64,000 nucleotides of DNA from Vibrio sp. DW001 (GCF_029016285.1 NZ_CP091975.1:1674001-1738000), one strand, 5' to 3'; positions 45,389 to 55,355 are shown, counted from the stretch's first letter. The notes: generated by a model from the sequence alone, not told the origin. Translations and numbers: made by a program.

Positions 45389-46759
45389 TCACCAGAAAAA
45401 GTGTGCAATTATGGTTAAAACGGTGATACAAACGATATTCAATACGAAACCGACGCGCATCATATCCTTTTGTTCTATGTGACCAGAGGCAAATACTATG
45501 GCGTTTGGTGGTGTCGCGACAGGGAGCATGAAGGCACAGGATGCAGACATAGCAATAATGAGTGACAGGATAATGGGAGAGACGCCAAGAACTTCGGCAA
45601 TACTAGCGAATATTGGAATGAGAAGTGCTGCACTTGCGGTATTACTGGCGAATTCGGTTAGAAATACCACGAAAGTTATAATGGAAAGGAGGGTAATGAA
45701 TAATCCCATTTGACTAAGTACATCGCTGAGTTCATTAGCAAGAAATACGCTCGTGCCTGTCTCTTTGAGTACATTACTTAGGCAAATTCCTCCACCAAAG
45801 AGAAGCAATACTCCCCAATCAACCGTTTTTTCAATATCTTTCCATTCGACCACACGCGTGCCTCCTAATAGTAAGATGGCGCCAATAGCGACGAGGGTAT
45901 CGAATTTACTGTATCCCCCTAAAAAGGCGTTAATAGGCCGACTGAATATCCAGAAGCTTACGGTTAATGCGAAGATAACTAAAGTGAGTTTTCTCTTTGG
46001 CGTCCATTCCAATGTGGTGTGGTGTATCTCAAATGATTGGGAAAGATTTGGTTTGGTGAGTAGGTATAAAGCGAGTACGGCAATCGGGAGCAAAGTCAAA
46101 GACACGGGTAACCCTAAAGCGACCCATTGGGTAAAGTTTAAACCGAGTTCTGCGGCAGCAATTGCGTTGGGAGGAGAGCCCACAAGTGTTGCAATACCGC
46201 CTATAGATGCGCAGTAAGCGATGCCCAATAAAACAAAGACATAGGTGCTCTTGTATTTTTTCTCATCGACATTGCTCATTACACCTAAAACAAGCGGAAG
46301 CATCATGGCAATGGTTGCCGTGTTTGATATCCACATTGAGAGCCCTGCGCTAACGGTAAACAACATCAATACGGCGACGGACATTTTGCCTTTTGCCGCA
46401 ATCAATACTTGATCCGCAATTGCTTTATCAATTTTTTGCTTATGCAGAGCGGCCGCTAAGGCAAAACCGCCTAGAAAAATAAAAATAATAGAGCTAGAGA
46501 AATAACTTAGGGCTTTTGATGTGTCGAATATATTGAATACTACGGCTAATACGGGTACGAGAAGGGCGGTGATACTGACGTGTAGTGCTTCGGTTAACCA
46601 AAGAATGGCGATAAACATAAGAATACTTAATCCATGCACAACGCTTGTTTCAAATGATAGAGAGTTGAGCATAAAGATAAACAGACAAATGTCGGCCAGA
46701 ATAATAACGGTATTTTTGTTTATATAACTGTTTATTTTATCAGACGTAAGATTCTTCAT
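45389..46759 (-). CDS. DASS-family sodium:dicarboxylate transporter (INDY type)
   Basis: 456 residues, about 11 helices. Two SNT signature motifs bind Na+ and carboxylate: [12 protein letters not shown] (about 145) and [12 protein letters not shown] (about 375), each paired with a re-entrant hairpin; also VGSPPNAIA and [15 protein letters not shown]. Closely related in layout to VcINDY, the structurally solved V. cholerae succinate transporter. Probably takes up C4-dicarboxylates with sodium. Single gene; RBS AAAGGGG. Confidence 0.88.
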   Translation of the reverse strand: MKNLTSDKINSYINKNTVIILADICLFIFMLNSLSFETSVVHGLSILMFIAILWLTEALHVSITALLVPVLAVVFNIFDTSKALSYFSSSIIFIFLGGFALAAALHKQKIDKAIADQVLIAAKGKMSVAVLMLFTVSAGLSMWISNTATIAMMLPLVLGVMSNVDEKKYKSTYVFVLLGIAYCASIGGIATLVGSPPNAIAAAELGLNFTQWVALGLPVSLTLLPIAVLALYLLTKPNLSQSFEIHHTTLEWTPKRKLTLVIFALTVSFWIFSRPINAFLGGYSKFDTLVAIGAILLLGGTRVVEWKDIEKTVDWGVLLLFGGGICLSNVLKETGTSVFLANELSDVLSQMGLFITLLSIITFVVFLTEFASNTASAALLIPIFASIAEVLGVSPIILSLIIAMSASCAFMLPVATPPNAIVFASGHIEQKDMMRVGFVLNIVCITVLTIIAHFFW

Positions 46760-46869
46760 AGTTCGCCCCTTTCGCTCAGTCGTTCACTATTTAGTATAGG
46801 ACGCTAAGTTATTGGGTAAGGGGAAAAAGTGAAGGGTTGGATATCTAACGAACAATTTAATGATCTGTC

Positions 46870-47628
46870 TTAAGTTCCTGCTTTGATCGTCAGTGTTTTA
46901 TCGACCTTGGTGCTCGTGACACTATGCTTGATAGGTTCTTTGGGGCCCAAAAACTTCGGTTGAGTTTCAAATATATAAAGGTCTAGTAGCGCTTTTACTC
47001 GGGCAAAAACTTCTCTAAAACGTATCGTTAAGCCAGAGTGCTGTTTTGGGCCTGGAACGGCAAGGCACACTGCCTCAATATCGTAATATTCCGCTATGAA
47101 TAGTGCTCGTTCGCAGTGGAACTTTTGAGTGACAATAATAAACTCATCGGCTTCGAAGATTTTTTTTGCGCGAACGATAGAATCCAACGTTCTAAACCCT
47201 GCATAATCGAGGTAGATAGCTTCTTCGGGTACGCCTGCTTTCAGTAGATCTCTTTTCATTGTCCATGGTTCGTTGTATGAACGATGGGCATTATCGCCAC
47301 TAAGTAGAAAGGCGTCGACCTTATCATTTTTGAATAAAGTAATGGCGGCGTTAATTCGATTTGCATAGTAGTCGTTAAGTACTTTTCCCAAGTACTTACT
47401 TGTGCCTAAGACCAATGCGACATCATAATTCGGTAAGTGAGAGGGTTCAGTATAGATGTCGTTTTTTGTTGACCAACTAAAGACACGATCAACAAATACC
47501 AAAGCCAGGACAAAAGCAATACAGAGCGCTGTTACGCCCAATATAATGACCCTTGCGGATGCTCTGCCACGTAAAAAACTTGGTTTACTCACCATCTTTT
47601 TAGTCGCTGTCGGAAAATGCCCAAACAC
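46870..47628 (-). CDS. sanA: SanA-like inner-membrane protein (DUF218)
   Basis: 252 residues; one N-terminal helix (about 26-47) and a periplasmic DUF218 domain: VALVLGTSKYL, YYANRINAAITLF, FLLSGDN, IVRAKKIFEADEFIIVTQKFHCERALFIA in pieces, as in E. coli SanA, which affects envelope permeability to vancomycin at high temperature. Enzymatic role is not known. Upstream of it by 24 bases is DUF3392 on the same strand. Confidence 0.85.
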   Translation of the reverse strand: MFGHFPTATKKMVSKPSFLRGRASARVIILGVTALCIAFVLALVFVDRVFSWSTKNDIYTEPSHLPNYDVALVLGTSKYLGKVLNDYYANRINAAITLFKNDKVDAFLLSGDNAHRSYNEPWTMKRDLLKAGVPEEAIYLDYAGFRTLDSIVRAKKIFEADEFIIVTQKFHCERALFIAEYYDIEAVCLAVPGPKQHSGLTIRFREVFARVKALLDLYIFETQPKFLGPKEPIKHSVTSTKVDKTLTIKAGT

Positions 47629-47652
47629 ATTAAATCTTTCCTAATTCGTAAA

Positions 47653-47976
47653 TCATACATGGCGCTGCCTTTGTGCCCAGATACCAATGACAATAAAGCA
47701 AGAAACGATGGATACTAATAATAGCCCAGTATTTAAAGTCTTTAGCCACAAAGATAGGTAAGGTGAAGCCTTAACTATTAACAAGCCATAACCAAATGCA
47801 TTCAGCAGTACAAATGCGAAAGTTCGCACAATAAAATGCTGTCGGACCATCACTTTTCTTAGCAGGCGATTAATGTCTCCGCCTAAAATAACCAGCATAC
47901 ATGCAATAAAGGCGATAGAAATCTCAGAGATATAAGGGACAATGTGCCTTCCAACTGGAGCAAGAATGTCAAACAT
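47653..47976 (-). CDS. DUF3392 membrane protein
   Basis: 107 residues with three hydrophobic helices (about 18-36, 50-68, 78-97) and the DUF3392 features GRHIVPYISEISIA and GDINRLLRK. Small inner-membrane protein found in gammaproteobacteria. Function unknown. Likely cotranscribed with sanA. Confidence 0.75.
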   Translation of the reverse strand: MFDILAPVGRHIVPYISEISIAFIACMLVILGGDINRLLRKVMVRQHFIVRTFAFVLLNAFGYGLLIVKASPYLSLWLKTLNTGLLLVSIVSCFIVIGIWAQRQRHV

Positions 47977-48118
47977 GGCTTAACTTTTAACCTAACGTAT
48001 TCTTAATAAGAGGATTCTATCAAATATCAATCTATTGTCTTGTGTTGAATTGATTTTTCTCATTGTATAAAATCGGTATAGTAGCCCTTCATGCATCCTC
48101 ACCTCTTTGAGTTAGACC

Positions 48119-50467
48119 ATGCTATCGCTCCCAATCGACAACATTAAAAGTAAATTTCTACAGATTCTACCAAAGCATCATATCGTCGTTGAAGCAGAAA
48201 CGGGCTCTGGAAAATCAACCAAACTTCCTTTATGGGCATCAGAACATGGCCGCGTACTGGTCATAGAACCGAGGCGAATAGCGTGTACGTCCCTAGCGAC
48301 TTATCTAGCCAAACAAAATGGTTCTGAGTTGGGGGACAATATTGGCTATGCAATAAAGCTTGAATCTTGCTTTAGCATAGAGACCAACATCGTTTTTGTT
48401 ACCCCCGGAGTTGCACTAAGGTGGTTTTATGACGATAGATTAGCAGAGTTTGATATCGTGTTAGTTGATGAATTTCATGAAAGACGATGGGATACTGATC
48501 TACTCGTCGCTTTATTACAAAAAACACAAGGACACCGACTGATTATTACCTCCGCAACCATAGAAGGAGATAAACTTGCACGATATATCGGCGCGAAGAG
48601 GTTAATTGCACAAGGCCGTCAATATAATGTGAGGTTAATTAATAAGAGTTTAGATTCGCACTATTTACCAGACAACAAAAATAGTGTGCAGAATGCGGCA
48701 GATTGCGTGAAATCGGTTTACCAAGACACCCCTGGCGACATACTTGTCTTTATGCCTGGCAGAAACGAAATTACTCAATGTGTCCAATCTCTGTCTAAGT
48801 TAGAAAATGTCGAAGTGGTGATGCTACACGCATCGGTTTCTGACAGTGAACGGCAGCGAGCGTTAACACAATTGGGTAAGAAGAAAATTGTGGTGGCCAC
48901 AAATGTTGCAGAAACGTCGTTGACGATACCTAATATTACCTTGGTCATTGACTCCGGTTTAGAACGAAGAACATTGCAACGTAATGGTCGTACTGTATTG
49001 AGCTTAAGAAGCATCTCAAAAGCGAGTGCAAAACAGAGGTCAGGTAGAGCAGGGCGTGTGATGGATGGTGAATGTATTCGTCTCTATGGAGAACATGCAC
49101 CATTAGAAATGGTAACACCACCAGAATTACTGCGCGAAGAGTTGTCTGAGGCCATGTTAGCGTCCGCCTGTTGTGGATTTGAGTTAGGTGAACTCACGTT
49201 CTTAGATGCTCTCCCCGAAAAATCGCTTACGCAAGCAAAATTAGTATTGTTAAAAATGGCCGCGATTGATAACAACGGAGTGGTTACTGAACATGGAAAA
49301 CGGCTTTACCCGCTACCCATCGATACGCTATATGCCGACCTGTTAACTCGAATGCCTTGTAATGCAACGAAAGAAGCTATGATCGATTTAGCGGCGGCGC
49401 TTTCGGTGCCTGCTGCGCTTTACCAATTGCCGAGTGATGAACACGGTCTAAACAAAATTGCGCAATGGGAACCCAATAGTTGCGATGCTGAGATCTTGAT
49501 AAAGATTGTGCGGGGAGATGTCCAAGATAATATTCAATTAGAGATTGATGCAGTTAGAGAAGCAAGGAGGCTCGCTCAGCAAATGCGCCGCGTCTTTCAT
49601 TTGCCAGAGCTTGAAGTAGCGTCTCGTTTTAAGCGGGTTGAATTTGTTTCAGCGATAGCAGGGAACCATCCTGAATTGGTGTTTGTTAGACGGAAGAAAA
49701 GGCGACAGGCACTCGGCAATGGTCTTATAGAGATGGTTCCTGCACGAAGCAGTCGATTTTCTGATGGTGATGAGGCTGCGATAGTCTTGGATCAACACAG
49801 CCTGCCCGGGAAAGGGAGCAAACAGACACTCAATCTGGCAACCGTGATGTTACCTATCCCTTTAAATCTTATCGCCCGATTAGGGTTAGGCGAGTGGATA
49901 CAGGGTAAGACGACGATCATAGATGGTCAATTATACAGTCAGTTGTCGTTGATATTCGCAGGGCGAGAAATCATGAATCGGCTTGTTGAGCCCGAGGGAG
50001 ACCAACTGTTAAAACCATTACTAGACGCAGTTTTAAGACAAAAAGTGCTTCCAGGTTTTGCGAACAAACGCAGGCAAGAGATTGATCATTGGTGTCTTTT
50101 TACAGAACTAGGCTTGGATGAGAGATATTCTGGCCCGCAATCACTAACTTTTGAAGGTTGGTTTATTCGTCAGCTAAAGGATCTCGGTGTCGATAAGCTA
50201 GATGAATTATTACTTTTTAGCGAAGATGACCTTCTTTTTGCGGGGATTCCTTATTGGGAATATGATGATTTTTCGCAGAAGTACCCATTTCGTCTCAATC
50301 TTGGAGACCTACATCTAAAAGTAGAATATGTGCCGAGCAAAAAGCGGGTATATATTTTGTATGAGAGTGGTTTGCGTAAAAGCGAACCAAAACGGTGGGA
50401 GTTACCAATCTGGTCTGGATGGCGTATTCAGTATAAAAAATCGAGTCGAATAGTAGACATCAAATAA
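48119..50467 (+). CDS. hrpB: HrpB-like DExH ATP-dependent RNA helicase
   Basis: 782 residues (E. coli HrpB 809). Helicase core: motif I ETGSGKST, Ia EPRRIA, II DEFHERR (DEFH is normal for HrpB), III TSATIEG, V ATNVAETSLTIP, VI QRSGRAGR. The C-terminal region has the HrpB-type ending LKVEYVPSKKRVYILYESGLRKSEPKRWELP in pieces. The middle of the C-terminal half diverges from E. coli, so it may be a distinct branch. Function of HrpB in bacteria is unsettled. No clear RBS at ATG 48119. Confidence 0.82.
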   Translation: MLSLPIDNIKSKFLQILPKHHIVVEAETGSGKSTKLPLWASEHGRVLVIEPRRIACTSLATYLAKQNGSELGDNIGYAIKLESCFSIETNIVFVTPGVALRWFYDDRLAEFDIVLVDEFHERRWDTDLLVALLQKTQGHRLIITSATIEGDKLARYIGAKRLIAQGRQYNVRLINKSLDSHYLPDNKNSVQNAADCVKSVYQDTPGDILVFMPGRNEITQCVQSLSKLENVEVVMLHASVSDSERQRALTQLGKKKIVVATNVAETSLTIPNITLVIDSGLERRTLQRNGRTVLSLRSISKASAKQRSGRAGRVMDGECIRLYGEHAPLEMVTPPELLREELSEAMLASACCGFELGELTFLDALPEKSLTQAKLVLLKMAAIDNNGVVTEHGKRLYPLPIDTLYADLLTRMPCNATKEAMIDLAAALSVPAALYQLPSDEHGLNKIAQWEPNSCDAEILIKIVRGDVQDNIQLEIDAVREARRLAQQMRRVFHLPELEVASRFKRVEFVSAIAGNHPELVFVRRKKRRQALGNGLIEMVPARSSRFSDGDEAAIVLDQHSLPGKGSKQTLNLATVMLPIPLNLIARLGLGEWIQGKTTIIDGQLYSQLSLIFAGREIMNRLVEPEGDQLLKPLLDAVLRQKVLPGFANKRRQEIDHWCLFTELGLDERYSGPQSLTFEGWFIRQLKDLGVDKLDELLLFSEDDLLFAGIPYWEYDDFSQKYPFRLNLGDLHLKVEYVPSKKRVYILYESGLRKSEPKRWELPIWSGWRIQYKKSSRIVDIK

Positions 50468-50849
50468 GAGTAATTAACCACAAAGTGACTTGTTAAATAA
50501 TAATTTATTAGCCTCAAATTATTCGTTTAAATAATTATTTAAACAGTAAACTATCAGTTTAAATAATTATTTAAACAGTAAACTATCAGTTTAAATAATC
50601 TAAATTTGAATAGTAGTCTGCCAGTCTGCTGTCCTATTATTATTAGAACTGTGTTTAGTGGATAAATATTACAAGGCGTAATGTTATAGGTCTCATTACT
50701 GTAGGTTTTTTGTTAAAACCTTGGTTTTAGTATGCTTTAACTGAGATTCAGCTCATGAGAACAGAACAATGTACTATATTCTATTGCTAACTGAGCGAAG
50801 GTGTTGAATAGTAGTACCGTTGTTTTACCGCTATCGCTTGGGGGGCATA
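50468..50849. other. intergenic region with palindromic tandem repeat
   Basis: 382 noncoding, very A+T-rich bases. Left part holds a 32-bp tandem repeat with palindromes; the right part has a promoter-like stretch and a strong GGGGGG ribosome-binding region before the 125-aa gene. A small AAAACC-GGTTTT hairpin is at about 50713-50731. Confidence 0.6.
50525..50599. repeat. 32-bp tandem repeat with a 20-bp perfect palindrome
   Basis: The unit starts at 50525 and 50557, with a partial third copy from 50589. Each of the first two units has the perfect palindrome GTTTAAATAATTATTTAAAC followed by AGTAAACTATCA. Looks like a tandem operator for a dimeric DNA-binding protein, or a slippage-prone hairpin array. 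Confidence 0.8.
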
Positions 50850-51227
50850 ATGGAAAAGCAAGAAACGATATCAGCTGTATTTGATTACACATCATTTTTA
50901 GGTGCTAGTTGTAAAAAAAAGTGGACCTTTATCGAGGCGATTGGATTTTTTTCGCCTATCTTTGGTACTGTTTGGAAAAGCAACATCGATGAAGCTCGAA
51001 AACCTGAAGATAGATTATGGGACCAAGCCTTTAATAATCTCTCAGCGCAGAGTAGTGATGAATCAAACCTAATTAGTCTGGTTAACCTAGCAAAGCATGA
51101 AGGTATAAAAGAACTCCGACTAATGATGCCTTATGAGCTTGATGAGATCCAAATAGAAAAAATCATCAAACACACCAATGCACAAGTTAAGCATATAACT
51201 CAAGATGAGTTATTCGTCCAAATATAA
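50850..51227 (+). CDS. small protein of unknown function
   Basis: 125 residues from ATG 50850, preceded by GGGGGG. No recognised domain. The N-terminal part is aromatic and hydrophobic (WTFIEAIGFFSPIFGTVWKSN), the C-terminal half is charged with a Rossmann-like pattern (LVNLAKHEGIKELRLMMPYELDEIQIEKII). Ends at a bidirectional terminator shared with purC. The palindromic repeats upstream suggest tight regulation. Confidence 0.6.
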   Translation: MEKQETISAVFDYTSFLGASCKKKWTFIEAIGFFSPIFGTVWKSNIDEARKPEDRLWDQAFNNLSAQSSDESNLISLVNLAKHEGIKELRLMMPYELDEIQIEKIIKHTNAQVKHITQDELFVQI

Positions 51228-51229
51228 TA

Positions 51230-51254
51230 AAAGGGACACATTTGTGTCCCTTTT
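51230..51254. terminator. bidirectional terminator between the 125-aa gene and purC
   Basis: AAAAGGGACACA, 1-base centre, TGTGTCCCTTTT-type inverted repeat between convergent genes. Confidence 0.8.
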
Positions 51255-51284
51255 GCATCTCAGTTGTTAACGTCACATTATGTT

Positions 51285-52391
51285 TTAATCGGTTATCAGA
51301 TCATAATCTGCTCGTAACACATCAATAATTTCTTTCTTCGGGTTATCACTCATGTGAATTTTTTGCCCCGTTATTTTTTCAGCGATACCGATATAGACTT
51401 CTGACACTTTAGTTATCGCCTCGACTGGCAGTTTATTGTTCTTTGCGAGTGCAAATCGTTCATCCATACGCGCTTTATTTAATAATATATCGGGGTCAGG
51501 AAAATAATTCAGCAAGAATTGTCTAAAACCTTCTTTAGAGTTCTCGACGATATTTCCTTTTTGATACTCTGCTTTATCCCAAATTCTGGACGAATCAGGC
51601 GTACCGACCTCATCCATGTAGATGAGTTTCTCATCACCTTGACGGTCAATGACATAACCAAATTCAAATTTTGTATCGACAAATATTTGACCCACATCAC
51701 TCAGCGCAGAGCTAATGACATTGAACCCTTCTTTAAGCAGTTTCTCGTAGGTTTTGATATCACTAGATTGAGAGAAGTTGAAGGCGGCAAAACTGTCTTC
51801 TATGTCTTGGCGAGAGATATTCACGTCGTCAGCTTCAGGAACATTGGGTATTCCTTTAAGAACACCTTTGGTTGACGGCGTAATGAGAAGCTCAGGCAGT
51901 GATTTATCTTTTTCTAGGCCTTTAGGAAGTTGAATACCACAGAATTCATTTTCGCCTTTGTCATAAGCTCGCCACATAGAACCGGTAATATATTGGCGAC
52001 AAATTGCTTCAATCATTACTGGTTTTGCTTTTTGGACTATCCAAACAAACGGGTGAGGGATATCCAATATATGACTTTCAGCCAGGCCATTCTCTTTAAA
52101 GAGTTTAAACCAGTGATTTGAGATAGCGTTGAGTGCTGCTCCTTTGCCGGGAACGCCTTTCAATCCACCTTCCGCTTCCCAAATGCAATCGAAAGCTGAG
52201 ATTCTGTCACTGATTACCATGATGGCAAGTGGCGCGTCAGATGCGACATTGTAGTTTTTTTCTTTGATTAATCGCTGGCTATCTTCTTCAGTTAACCAGT
52301 AGACGGAACGTACTTTTCCGCTATGAACAGGTTTGTTGGTACGGATTGGAAGATCATCATTAACAGCGAGAACTTGATCAGAGAGACTCAT
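51285..52391 (-). CDS. purC: SAICAR synthetase
   Basis: 368 residues from ATG 52391 (RBS AAGGA); the 30 upstream residues have no support. It is the longer form found in vibrios, versus 237 in E. coli PurC. Family motifs: [10 protein letters not shown] (phosphate loop), [53 protein letters not shown]. Ligates aspartate to CAIR in purine synthesis. A PurR box lies in its promoter. Confidence 0.95.
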   Translation of the reverse strand: MSLSDQVLAVNDDLPIRTNKPVHSGKVRSVYWLTEEDSQRLIKEKNYNVASDAPLAIMVISDRISAFDCIWEAEGGLKGVPGKGAALNAISNHWFKLFKENGLAESHILDIPHPFVWIVQKAKPVMIEAICRQYITGSMWRAYDKGENEFCGIQLPKGLEKDKSLPELLITPSTKGVLKGIPNVPEADDVNISRQDIEDSFAAFNFSQSSDIKTYEKLLKEGFNVISSALSDVGQIFVDTKFEFGYVIDRQGDEKLIYMDEVGTPDSSRIWDKAEYQKGNIVENSKEGFRQFLLNYFPDPDILLNKARMDERFALAKNNKLPVEAITKVSEVYIGIAEKITGQKIHMSDNPKKEIIDVLRADYDLITD

Positions 52392-52694
52392 CGAGACATT
52401 CCTTGGTAGAGGCTTCAAATTATGGGCGCATAATACCAGAACTAGAATGGACTGCCACTGAAAAAGCAAACGATTGCGCAAAATAGATGTATTAATACCA
52501 ATACGAATGGTGTCAATAGATCTATTTCATAAGGTGTTATTACTATTACTAGCTAAAATATGGAGCAAACACTACGTGCTAAAAATAGCACTAAAAATTT
52601 ATATTAAAATCAAGTCGTGAGTCGTATTGATTTTGCAGTTCCAAATCAACTGTTAACGACACACGCGAATAGCGGGAAGGCTAAAGCATGACGA
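52392..52694. other. purC upstream region
   Basis: 303 bases. Contains the purC promoter with an extended -10 (TGGTATTAT on the minus strand, about 52428-52436) and the PurR box. The rest, up to the SulA-like stop, shows nothing. Confidence 0.55.
52464..52479. promoter_or_regulatory. PurR operator of purC
   Basis: AAGCAAACGATTGCGC, matching the PurR consensus ANGCAAACGNTTNCNT except the last base. It lies 73-88 bases before the purC start, just upstream of or overlapping the -35 region. Known: PurR with hypoxanthine or guanine represses pur genes. Confidence 0.7.
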
Positions 52695-53105
52695 TTAATG
52701 ACATAAATAACTTGGCTCTGATTGCTCATTTAAGAAAAACACAGCGCAGTTTCTTAACTTGGCAACCGTGAGAATCCTTGCTCGTGCATGTAGATCTAAA
52801 TTTGAGCTTGCGACTACAGCACTTGCTGTTCCCGCTTCAAAAGCTTTAATAACAATCTCTTCTTCAGAATATTGATTAGAAGGCTTCAAATGAATCACGT
52901 TGGTGCAATTGATTTTGTGTTGAATCAATTCAGATTGCATTGGGCGAGGGCAGTTTGCCGTATATAAGATCCACTGTTTTTTTCGAGACAGCTTTGCCAA
53001 TTTAAGATATATGCCATCCGAAAAATAAGAGCGCTGGTTGAGCTCTGTTGTCGGGTTCAATGCCGCTACTGTGTCGGTTGTGTTATCAATGTTTAGTTGA
53101 AGCAT
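52695..53105 (-). CDS. sulA: SulA-like SOS cell-division inhibitor
   Basis: 136 residues (E. coli SulA 169). The core KKQWILYTANCPRPMQSELIQHKINCTNVIHLK, given in pieces (QWILYT, INCTNVIHLK), aligns with the SulA segment LLWLT...LPLTKVMQI, and IVIKAFEAGTASAVVAS with MVRALRTGNYSVVIG. Similarity is weak, but the promoter carries a perfect LexA box, as for sulA. SulA binds FtsZ and halts division during DNA damage. Shorter N-terminus than E. coli. The alternative is a SulA/RecA-like protein of other function. Confidence 0.68.
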   Translation of the reverse strand: MLQLNIDNTTDTVAALNPTTELNQRSYFSDGIYLKLAKLSRKKQWILYTANCPRPMQSELIQHKINCTNVIHLKPSNQYSEEEIVIKAFEAGTASAVVASSNLDLHARARILTVAKLRNCAVFFLNEQSEPSYLCH

Positions 53106-53126
53106 AATACTGTCTCTCTGTACATA

Positions 53127-53142
53127 CTGTATAGATACACAG
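53127..53142. promoter_or_regulatory. LexA (SOS) box
   Basis: CTGTATAGATACACAG, exact CTGT-N8-ACAG. It ends 22 bases before the start codon of the SulA-like gene. Confidence 0.85.
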
Positions 53143-53256
53143 TAGTCCGTATTTGATCGGCATGCAAGTATTTTTTCGCTGATTTTATAGGCGAATCAGA
53201 CAATTTTTAGACAAAGGACATGAAAAATAAGGGCTTTAGCTGAATTATAGATATAA

Positions 53257-53279
53257 AAAAAACCGCATTTGCGGTTTTT
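53257..53279 (-). terminator. terminator of the zinc-ribbon gene
   Basis: AAAAACCGCA with TTTGCGGTTTTT; follows the minus-strand small gene. Confidence 0.75.
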
Positions 53280-53303
53280 AATTGGAGGATAACGACTGGT
53301 TTT

Positions 53304-53492
53304 TTATGCTCGTATGCTCACGGCTGCTTTATTTCTTAATGCAATTTCGTCAATGTTGAATAAATTGACATCGATTTTTGCCATGTCATTACAGCTTTCA
53401 CAGGAGTGGTGATATTTACCATCAACATAGTCATGGCGGATCAACATACTATATCTGTTGCACCAATCGCAGTTTCCTTCAGTGTTAATCAT
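53304..53492 (-). CDS. small zinc-ribbon protein
   Basis: 62 residues from ATG 53492 (RBS GGAGAG); 71 if the upstream ATG at 53519 is used. Two pairs of cysteines, CDWC and CESC, separated by about 19 residues make a zinc ribbon. Function unknown. Own terminator. Confidence 0.65.
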   Translation of the reverse strand: MINTEGNCDWCNRYSMLIRHDYVDGKYHHSCESCNDMAKIDVNLFNIDEIALRNKAAVSIRA

Positions 53493-53626
53493 TACATTCT
53501 CTCCAATGGCTTTATGCAATTATATCCAATCGACCAAATGAATGGACAATTTAGTACAATGCTATTTTTGGGCAGTATTATGACATATCTGGAACTTAAA
53601 TGTTAAATATTTGTTACCCACTGGCG

Positions 53627-54520
53627 TTATCGTTGTTTAAGATAAGTACTAATGACTTTTATTGCGCTATTTAATCGCTTCATTTCTTCGTCGCTGCCGT
53701 TAGCGTCAGGGTGATAAATACGGCTTAATTTCTTGTATCTTAATTTTATTTCTTTTTCACTAGGTAAGTGGTTTGGGTGGTAACCAAGCACAGCACACGC
53801 AAGCATAGTGCTTTGGTCTACATTGGTTTTTTTTATTTCGATTTGATTTTGTTTTAGCTGTGAATGCGCTGCGGTTAAATGCCTTTGAAGCGTTTTAATC
53901 TTTTTGCTTTGATGATGTAGCTGATTGTCTAACTGAGTCTTCTTCTCGCCTTGTCTACGCGTAATTCGACGCCTTATATACCCATACGTAACCACGCTGA
54001 TCAGAATAAAAAACGTAACGATGATATCACTGTTGATTCTGTTCTTATTATGATTAGTGGATTCAGCGGCGCTCGTTATGGACTGTTGAATATCTTGGTC
54101 TATCTGATCATCAAGTATTGTTATTGAGGAGAGTTGTTTGGATTTTCGATTATTAAACTGAGCTTCTAATACCCGAGCATAGCCCAACTCCGCCTCAGTA
54201 ACATCGTTGTTGCTGCCTACTAAATACCAGTTTTCAGCGATAGGTAGCGATTGGAAGCTTTCGCTATCGATAGATTCGAAAAGATTACCGAGAAGAACAG
54301 TAGCTTCTCCATTTCCCAGCGTTGCCGCTCTAATTAGCCAATAATGACTTTCTTTGAATTTTTTCTCTTCTTTATATGCAATCGAAAGCTCTAATTGTGC
54401 TTGGCTGTCCCCAGACTCTGCAGTAGTAATAAGATTTTCGTCGATCGCTGCGGTGACGGAATATGAGAGTGTGCTCATGAGGAGACAACAAACTAACCAA
54501 ACAGACCTAAAAAATATCAT
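53627..54520 (-). CDS. membrane-anchored protein with Sel1-like repeats and a C-terminal J-domain
   Basis: 297 residues from ATG 54520 (MIFFRSVWLV). Order: signal peptide to about residue 24; Sel1/TPR-like segment (AESGDSQAQLELSIAYKEEKKFKESHYWLIRAATLGNGEA in pieces, 30-120); one transmembrane helix at about 165-183 (IIVTFFILISVVTYGYI); a coiled-coil region (about 190-230); and a C-terminal J-domain with HPD in IYHPDANG. The J-domain would lie in the cytoplasm and recruit DnaK. Follows the DUF2786 gene by 31 bases. Confidence 0.72.
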   Translation of the reverse strand: MIFFRSVWLVCCLLMSTLSYSVTAAIDENLITTAESGDSQAQLELSIAYKEEKKFKESHYWLIRAATLGNGEATVLLGNLFESIDSESFQSLPIAENWYLVGSNNDVTEAELGYARVLEAQFNNRKSKQLSSITILDDQIDQDIQQSITSAAESTNHNKNRINSDIIVTFFILISVVTYGYIRRRITRRQGEKKTQLDNQLHHQSKKIKTLQRHLTAAHSQLKQNQIEIKKTNVDQSTMLACAVLGYHPNHLPSEKEIKLRYKKLSRIYHPDANGSDEEMKRLNSAIKVISTYLKQR

Positions 54521-54551
54521 GTTGCTATCCCACGTATTCCAATGTATATGG

Positions 54552-55235
54552 TTACTCAAGCATTTTTGGTGCTTTGGCACCATCGACAGGCCGATTGACC
54601 GATAGTTTGCGACCTTTTTTTAATCCTACTTCGTAGTCTTTTGTGATGTTCTTCATCGCGTCTCTTAGTTGTTGCTTAAAAGTTTCACGATCGATGTTTT
54701 TGAATTCACGGTCAATATAGTTGTTGATTTTGTTGTTTGAATCGTCGTCGGGTGCAATTTCAGGTAATTTCTCTAGAGCGCCTTCTACCCAACCAGACAC
54801 AAATGAGTTTACTCTGCGTGTGACTTCCGTGTTGCTGGTCCCGGTACCAGAAAAGCTATTTCTAAACTGGCCAGTGTGTTCGTTCATTTCTCGATAGATA
54901 ATGTCGAAAGCAAATGCGGCAAAAATGGCGCGATCAGCTTCTCCTATAAATTCTACGCGTTTAAGTCCTTTATGGTTTAAGAGAACAGCTTCAACACCAA
55001 ACTTAGTGTTGATACCACGAATTACTCTTAATATAGTGGAACTAATACTGGTTGGTAGCAGATGGGTAGATTGGGTTTTGCCCATCTTAATGAATTCAAT
55101 ATCGTCTTTATCCAGACCATATTTGATCATTAGGCGATGGGCCATTTTAATTGCTTGTGCAGCCTCGTTTACATTGGCTGAGTTACCTAACTCTAGGCAT
55201 TTTGCAATTTTCTTTAGCGCTTTCTGCTTATCCAT
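54552..55235 (-). CDS. DUF2786 protein
   Basis: 227 residues. N-terminal DUF2786 domain (ALKKIAKCLELGNSANVNEAAQAIKMAHRLMIKYGL, about 5-40), then a conserved region (VEFIGEADRAIFAAFAFDIIYREM) and a basic C-terminus. Often found as an accessory protein in gammaproteobacteria; function unknown. Probably cotranscribed with the J-domain gene. Confidence 0.82.
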   Translation of the reverse strand: MDKQKALKKIAKCLELGNSANVNEAAQAIKMAHRLMIKYGLDKDDIEFIKMGKTQSTHLLPTSISSTILRVIRGINTKFGVEAVLLNHKGLKRVEFIGEADRAIFAAFAFDIIYREMNEHTGQFRNSFSGTGTSNTEVTRRVNSFVSGWVEGALEKLPEIAPDDDSNNKINNYIDREFKNIDRETFKQQLRDAMKNITKDYEVGLKKGRKLSVNRPVDGAKAPKMLE

Positions 55236-55334
55236 GAACCTACTTAAAATAGAGTGCTTAACTTCGAAAAGTCGACTATTTTACCTACTTTTGACTCGGA
55301 GATAAAGGAGAGCTTTGATATAGAAGAGTAATAA

Positions 55335-55355
55335 AAAACCGTCTTTCGACGGTTT
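55335..55355 (-). terminator. terminator after the DUF3334 gene
   Basis: On the minus strand AAACCGTC, GAAA, GACGGTTTTTTA. Confidence 0.85.
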
